A stretch of DNA of 64,000 nucleotides, taken from positions 248,001 through 312,000 of the forward strand of contig CAVRXQ010000001.1 in assembly GCA_963725215.1 (NCBI GenBank). Reading direction: 5' to 3'. The translations under genes and the position numbers were made by a program. The notes under the pieces were generated by a model. The model was not told where the DNA came from. It saw only the letters and a program-made list of their open reading frames with translations, and made no database searches. This document shows, in pieces, positions 60,272 to 64,000 of the stretch. Position 1 is the first letter of the stretch. Every line of letters starts with the position of its first letter. The DNA is from CAVRXQ01 sp963725215 (GTDB lineage Bacteria > Actinomycetota > Acidimicrobiia > Acidimicrobiales > Bog-793).

Positions 60272-61630
60272 GTGCCCCGGCCGGCGGTGGGCCCGCACGA
60301 ACCGGTGGCGTTGTGCGGCGCGTCGGTCGTCGTGTCGTTCGACCCGCCTGAGGTCACAAAGGGCGACCTCGTCATCGAAAACGGACGAGTGCTCGGGTTC
60401 GTCGCGCTGCCCGAAGGCACCGTGAGACGGGACTGTGCCGGCAGCGTCGTCGTCCCCGGCAACGTCTGCGCGCACCACCACCTCTATTCGGCACTCGCCC
60501 GCGGCATGCCGTACCGCCTCGAGTCGCCCTCGGACTTCTTGGAGATCCTCCAGCGCATCTGGTGGAGGCTCGACCGCGCGCTCGACGAGGAGTCCGTCCG
60601 CGCGTCGGCGAGGCTCGGAGCACTCGAAGCGCTTCGCTGCGGAACTACAACGATCGTCGACCACCACGCGTCGCCGAACTTCATCGACGGGTCGCTCGAC
60701 GTGATCGCCGACGCGCTCGATGAACTCGGCGCGCGCGCAGTGTTGTGCTACGAGGTGACGGACCGCGACGGAACGGCGCGCGCCGCGGCGGGAATCGAAG
60801 AGAACCGTCGCTTCCTTTCCGCCCCGCGATCACTCGCGCGCGGCATGGTCGGCGCGCACGCCTCGTTCACGATGTCGAACGAAACGCTCGCCGCGTGCGC
60901 GGAAGCGGCCCGCGAGTTCGGAGCAGGAATCCACATCCACGTCGCCGAGGATGCGGTGGACGAGGAAGACGCCGTCGCGCGCTTCGGAAAACGCGTCGTC
61001 GAGCGCCTGGTCGAGCACGGCGCGATCGACGACCGCTCGCTCTTGGCCCACTGCGTCCACGTCAATGAGCGCGAGATGAAGACCGTGGAGTCCGTCGGAG
61101 CGACCGTCGTGTGCAACCCCCGCAGCAACATGAACAACGGCGTCGGTCACTCACCTTTCACGAACCGAAAGGGCCGGGTCGCGATTGGCACCGACGGCAT
61201 CGGCGGCGACCTCGTCGCCGAAGCCCAGGCAGGCTTCTTTCGAGGACGCGAAGTGGCATTGGACCTCCCCTCGGATTGGCCACTTGTGCGACTCGCAGAG
61301 TCCCAACGCCTCGTCGGCCGGGTGTACGACGAGCCGCTCCTCGGCACGCTCCGCCCGGGCGCGCCCGCCGACCTGGCGCTCATCGCCTACGACCCGCCGA
61401 CACCCTTCGACGCTCAGAGCCTCGCGGGCCACTTCGTCTTCGGATGGTCCTCGGGACGCGTGCGTGACGTGTACGTCGGGGGTGAGAGGGTGATGGCCGA
61501 CGGTCGTTCGACCCTGGTCGACGAGGCCGAACTCGCGCACGCTTCACATGAGGCCGCGACGCGCCTGTGGCAGCGGCTCGAGGCAATCCCTGCGCACGAC
61601 TACACGCCGGAGGGAAGGAGAACGCGATGA
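60272..61630 (+). CDS. ssnA: SsnA-family aminohydrolase
   Basis: 452-residue amidohydrolase. Start GTG at 60272 (VPRPAVGPHEPVALCG) behind GAGGAAA, eight bases after the previous stop. Metal site VPGNVCAHHHLYSALARGMP; then LQRIWWRLDRALDEESVRAS, TTIVDHHASPNFIDGSLDV, GIHIHVAEDAVDEEDAVARF, NPRSNMNNGVGHSP and GTDGIGGDLVAEAQ. These match SsnA of E. coli and Se-molybdenum-hydroxylase organisms segment by segment. In the gut-bacterial purine pathway SsnA is thought to act on a purine or ring-opened intermediate; the exact substrate is unsettled. Stop overlaps the next start by four bases. Confidence 0.88.
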   Translation: MPRPAVGPHEPVALCGASVVVSFDPPEVTKGDLVIENGRVLGFVALPEGTVRRDCAGSVVVPGNVCAHHHLYSALARGMPYRLESPSDFLEILQRIWWRLDRALDEESVRASARLGALEALRCGTTTIVDHHASPNFIDGSLDVIADALDELGARAVLCYEVTDRDGTARAAAGIEENRRFLSAPRSLARGMVGAHASFTMSNETLAACAEAAREFGAGIHIHVAEDAVDEEDAVARFGKRVVERLVEHGAIDDRSLLAHCVHVNEREMKTVESVGATVVCNPRSNMNNGVGHSPFTNRKGRVAIGTDGIGGDLVAEAQAGFFRGREVALDLPSDWPLVRLAESQRLVGRVYDEPLLGTLRPGAPADLALIAYDPPTPFDAQSLAGHFVFGWSSGRVRDVYVGGERVMADGRSTLVDEAELAHASHEAATRLWQRLEAIPAHDYTPEGRRTR

Positions 61631-62664
61631 GGACGGCACTGTACCTCCAGGACTTTCACCCGATCCGTGACGGCATGGCGTATTCGCAGTACGCCGAGGA
61701 GCGTGGTTTCGAAGCGGTGTGGCAGGCCGAGAGCCGTCTCGTGCGGGAGGCGACGGTGCCGATGGCCGCGTACGCGGCCGTGACGAAGCGGATCACGGTG
61801 GCCTCGGGGGTGATCCCGATCTGGACGCGCAACGTAGGTCTCCTCGCCGCGACGTTCTCCACCTTGGACGAGCTGGCGCCGGGACGCGTCATCTGCGGTC
61901 TCGGCGCGTGGTGGGAGCCGCTCGCGTCGAAGTGCGGCGTCGACCGCCGGCGACCGTTGCGCGCGATGCGCGAGGTCGTCGAAGCGACGCGCCGCCTCTT
62001 GCAGATGGAGCGCGTCACCTACCACGGTGAGTTCGTCCACCTCGACGACGTCGAGATCGACATCGTCCACGGCGACCGCTCGCCGAAACACGTTCCGATC
62101 TACGTGGGTGCGACGGGAATGCAGATGATGGAACTCGCCGCCGAGGTCGGCGACGGCGTCGTCCTCAACTACATGGTGAGCCCGGACTACACGAAGCGCG
62201 CGATGGAACATCTCGCTGTTGGCGCGGCGCGCGCCGGCCGCTCGCTCGAGGAGATCGACCGTCCCCAGCTCGTCGTCTGCTCACTCGACGAAGACCGCGA
62301 CCTCGCTCTCGACCGGGCGCGCGAACTCCTCACCCAGTATCTGGGACAGCAGCCGCACATCATGAAGGCGAGCGGCGTCGATCCCGCGCTAATCGCGGCG
62401 ATCGGCAAGGAGCTCACCTGGCCGGCGGGCTCCGAAGAGATCCGCAAGGCGATGCGGCTCGTCCCCGACGACGCGGTTCAGATGATCACCGCGTCCGGCA
62501 CGCCGGAGGAGTGCCGGAAAAAGGTCGACGAGTACGTCGACGCCGGCGCGACCTGTCCGATCCTGTACCCGCTCGGCGACGACGTCCGGCTGATGATCGA
62601 CACATTTGGCCAAGACGCGCAGACACCTAAGGCGTCTGCGCACAAGGAGGAGTCCTCACGATGA
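61627..62664 (+). CDS. Luciferase-like, probably F420-dependent oxidoreductase (second)
   Basis: 345 residues from ATG at 61627 (MRTALYLQDFHPIRDGMAY), ribosome site GAAGGAGA. (beta/alpha)8 luciferase-like fold of the methylenetetrahydromethanopterin-reductase branch: YAEERGFEAVWQAESRLVRE, ITVASGVIPIWTRNVGLLAA, GRVICGLGAWWEPLASKCGV, HVPIYVGATGMQMMELAAEV. It shares little with the first copy at 8855-9853. Placed inside the SsnA-carbamoyltransferase operon with four-base overlaps on both sides, so it should do a redox or ring-modifying step of the same pathway. Substrate and cofactor (F420 or FMN) unproven. Confidence 0.75.
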   Translation: MRTALYLQDFHPIRDGMAYSQYAEERGFEAVWQAESRLVREATVPMAAYAAVTKRITVASGVIPIWTRNVGLLAATFSTLDELAPGRVICGLGAWWEPLASKCGVDRRRPLRAMREVVEATRRLLQMERVTYHGEFVHLDDVEIDIVHGDRSPKHVPIYVGATGMQMMELAAEVGDGVVLNYMVSPDYTKRAMEHLAVGAARAGRSLEEIDRPQLVVCSLDEDRDLALDRARELLTQYLGQQPHIMKASGVDPALIAAIGKELTWPAGSEEIRKAMRLVPDDAVQMITASGTPEECRKKVDEYVDAGATCPILYPLGDDVRLMIDTFGQDAQTPKASAHKEESSR

Positions 62665-63611
62665 GAAGTTTCAATGGACGCGACATCTTGTCGCTCAAGG
62701 ATTTCGAACGCGACGAGTACTTCGAGGTCTTCCGCGTCGCGGACGAGCTCGCACCGCACGCGGAACGGCGGGAGAACGGCGACCTACTCAAATCGAAGAC
62801 CCTGCTCACCGCCTTCTACCAGCCGAGCACGCGGACGCGGCTCGCGACCGAAGCCGCGATGCACCGCCTCGGCGGGCATGTGCTCGGGTTCGCCGACGCG
62901 AAGATGACGCGCGCCGGCGACTTCTACCAGGAGAGCATCAAGGACACCGTCCACATGCTTGAGTACTACGGCGACGTCATCGCGATGCGCCACTTCCAGC
63001 AGGGGGCGCCAGCGGAGGCCGCTAAGTGGTCGTCCGTACCGGTGATCAACTGCGGCGACGGCTGGGGTGAGCACCCCACCCAGGTGCTCACCGACCTCTA
63101 CACGATCTGGAAGGACAAGGGCCGCCTCGACGGGCTGCACGTGTTGTGCGTCGGCGACATGCGGATGCGCACGATGCACTCCATCCTCTACGCGATGTCC
63201 CAGTTCGACATGGAAGCGTCGCTCGTCCACCCACCCGAGATGTCGTTGCTTCCCGAGTTCCGGGCCGAGATCGACGAGCGCAACGTCCACTACCGCGAGG
63301 TCGAAAGCGTCGAGAAGTGCATCGCCGACGCGGACGTGATCTACATGGAGCCAGTCGTCCAACCCGACTACACGAAGTCTCTCGACGCGCCGCACGAGCA
63401 CGGGCTCACACCGCCCGAATACCGGGTAACGCGCGAACTGCTCGGATCGAAGGCGAAGTCGAGCGCCATCGTTTTGCACTCGCTCCCCCGGATGGACGAA
63501 TTGTCCCCCGATGTCGATGTCACGCGCCACGCCCGCTACTGGTTCGAGGCGTTCAACGGCGTCGTCATCCGCATGGCGCTGCTCGCGCTCGTGCTCGGCG
63601 AAGCGGAATAG
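62661..63611 (+). CDS. Aspartate carbamoyltransferase-like enzyme with altered substrate residues
   Basis: 316 residues. Carbamoyl-phosphate motifs are present: FYQPSTRTRLATEAAMHRLG (STRTR 56-60), Arg110, GWGEHPTQVLTDLYTIW (His138) and Arg170; the C-terminal TRHARYWFEAFNGVVIRMAL is ATCase-like. By alignment to E. coli PyrB from memory, Ser80 and Lys84 of the catalytic loop become Ala85 and Tyr89 (TRAGDFYQESIKDT), Arg229, which binds aspartate, becomes Pro231 (YMEPVVQ), and the HPLP motif is HSLP. So L-aspartate is unlikely to be the substrate. The operon suggests a catabolic carbamoyltransferase acting on a ureido compound. Annotation pipelines may call it pyrB. Confidence 0.78.
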   Translation: MRSFNGRDILSLKDFERDEYFEVFRVADELAPHAERRENGDLLKSKTLLTAFYQPSTRTRLATEAAMHRLGGHVLGFADAKMTRAGDFYQESIKDTVHMLEYYGDVIAMRHFQQGAPAEAAKWSSVPVINCGDGWGEHPTQVLTDLYTIWKDKGRLDGLHVLCVGDMRMRTMHSILYAMSQFDMEASLVHPPEMSLLPEFRAEIDERNVHYREVESVEKCIADADVIYMEPVVQPDYTKSLDAPHEHGLTPPEYRVTRELLGSKAKSSAIVLHSLPRMDELSPDVDVTRHARYWFEAFNGVVIRMALLALVLGEAE

Positions 63612-63619
63612 GAGGACGG

Positions 63620-64000
63620 ATGCAGACGGACCTGCACGGCCGGGACGCGATCGACTTCAGCGAATGGACGAAGGACGAGATCGACACGCTCCTCGACGTC
63701 GCGTTCGAACTGAAGCGTGATCGCGCGCTCAACAAGGCCCACCCGTACCTGAGGGACAAGGTACTGGCGATGCTCTTTTTCTTCCCGAGCACGCGGACAC
63801 GCACGTCCTTTGAGGCCGGCATGGCTCAACTCGGCGGGCACGCCCAGTTCATAGAGAGCCGCACGACCCAGATCGCCCACGGCGACACCGCGAAGGAGAT
63901 CGGGGAAATCCTCGGCCGCTACAACGACGGCATCGCGATCCGCTTCATCGATTGGCTGGTCGGCAACGCCTACATCCGCGAGGTTGCCGAGGCGAGCCGG
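63620..64000 (+). CDS. ygeW: YgeW-family carbamoyltransferase, 3' end outside window
   Basis: First 127 residues of an aspartate/ornithine carbamoyltransferase-superfamily protein, start ATG at 63620 behind AGGAGG, eight bases after the previous stop. Carbamoyl-phosphate motif FFPSTRTRTSFEAGMAQLGG (STRTR 57-61), then TTQIAHGDTAKEIGEIL and GNAYIREVAEAS. The IAHG-D/E-T loop and GNAY-REV match E. coli YgeW much better than ornithine transcarbamylase. YgeW-type enzymes are believed to work in the catabolic direction, making carbamoyl phosphate from a ureido compound. The HCLP region is beyond the window, so substrate class is not checked. Confidence 0.82.
   Translation, partial: MQTDLHGRDAIDFSEWTKDEIDTLLDVAFELKRDRALNKAHPYLRDKVLAMLFFFPSTRTRTSFEAGMAQLGGHAQFIESRTTQIAHGDTAKEIGEILGRYNDGIAIRFIDWLVGNAYIREVAEASR

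Noticed and set aside
62661..63611. Plain aspartate carbamoyltransferase (pyrB) call
   Set aside because: Residues for aspartate binding and the catalytic loop are changed, no other pyrimidine biosynthesis gene is nearby, and the operon is catabolic.
1..64000. tRNA, rRNA, CRISPR or insertion sequence
   Set aside because: GGTTCGA-like stretches were checked and lie inside coding genes or lack a cloverleaf; no direct-repeat arrays, transposase motifs or terminal inverted repeats were seen.

Overview
This is a GC-rich 64 kb window with short intergenic gaps and many GTG starts. It has no rRNA, tRNA, CRISPR array, insertion sequence or phage gene that I could recognise. Two luciferase-like oxidoreductases of the F420-dependent type, a Cys-Ser-Gly histidase and the general codon bias suggest an Actinomycetota-like lineage (for example a deep soil or water group). 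I cannot fix the phylum from sequence alone, and Chloroflexota would also fit.

Almost everything here takes up or breaks down nitrogenous small molecules: nucleosides, nucleobases, hydantoins and histidine. Region 1 (1-12160, all minus strand) reads as one long transcription unit: beta-ureidopropionase, dihydropyrimidinase, an F420-type oxidoreductase, the methylcitrate cycle (prpD, prpB, prpC) and the histidine genes hutU, hutF, hutI, hutH (hutH runs off the window). Region 2 (12315-14833, plus) has purine nucleoside phosphorylase and a phosphopentomutase-like enzyme, followed by a membrane-anchored beta-propeller protein and a PCu(A)C-like protein (14972-16737). Region 3 (16862-31783) is nucleoside salvage: adenosine deaminase, thymidine phosphorylase, cytidine deaminase, psuG-psuK, a complete BMP-type nucleoside ABC importer (bmp1, nupO1, nupP1, nupQ1) and an adenosine-kinase-like enzyme. 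Aminopeptidase N and a GDT1 cation transporter close it.

Region 4 (31970-53155) is purine base oxidation: adenine deaminase, an XdhD-type molybdenum hydroxylase whose [2Fe-2S] domain has lost its cysteines, its FAD subunit, an 8-oxoguanine deaminase-like amidohydrolase, a second BMP importer, a second adenosine deaminase, an intact fused xanthine dehydrogenase and a third BMP importer. Region 5 (53526-57034) has a second beta-ureidopropionase, glycerate kinase, an aminotransferase remnant, N-carbamoyl-D-amino acid hydrolase and a GYD protein. Region 6 (57397-64000, plus) is a tightly coupled six-gene operon: two unusual PLP fold-type II enzymes, SsnA, an F420-type oxidoreductase, an aspartate-carbamoyltransferase-like enzyme with altered substrate residues, and a YgeW-type carbamoyltransferase (cut by the window end).

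Working model: three importers bring in nucleosides. Phosphorylases, deaminases and psuGK free the bases and sugar phosphates. Purine bases are deaminated and oxidised by the molybdenum hydroxylases and deaminases. Ring-opened ureido compounds go through hydantoinase, carbamoylases and carbamoyltransferases. Glycerate kinase could take the glyoxylate branch, and the methylcitrate cycle could take propionyl-CoA from thymine. Region 6 together with the XdhD/YgfM/SsnA-type genes resembles the enterobacterial and gut-bacterial ygeW-ygeX-hyuA-ssnA-ygfM-xdhD purine set, but with different enzymes in several positions. That is the best candidate here for an undescribed pathway.

Five highly conserved genes (deoA, nupO1, pepN, nupP3, glxK) each carry one apparent single-base frameshift. 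This looks more like a draft or metagenome assembly problem than biology, but I cannot prove it. No transcription regulator gene is recognisable in the window.
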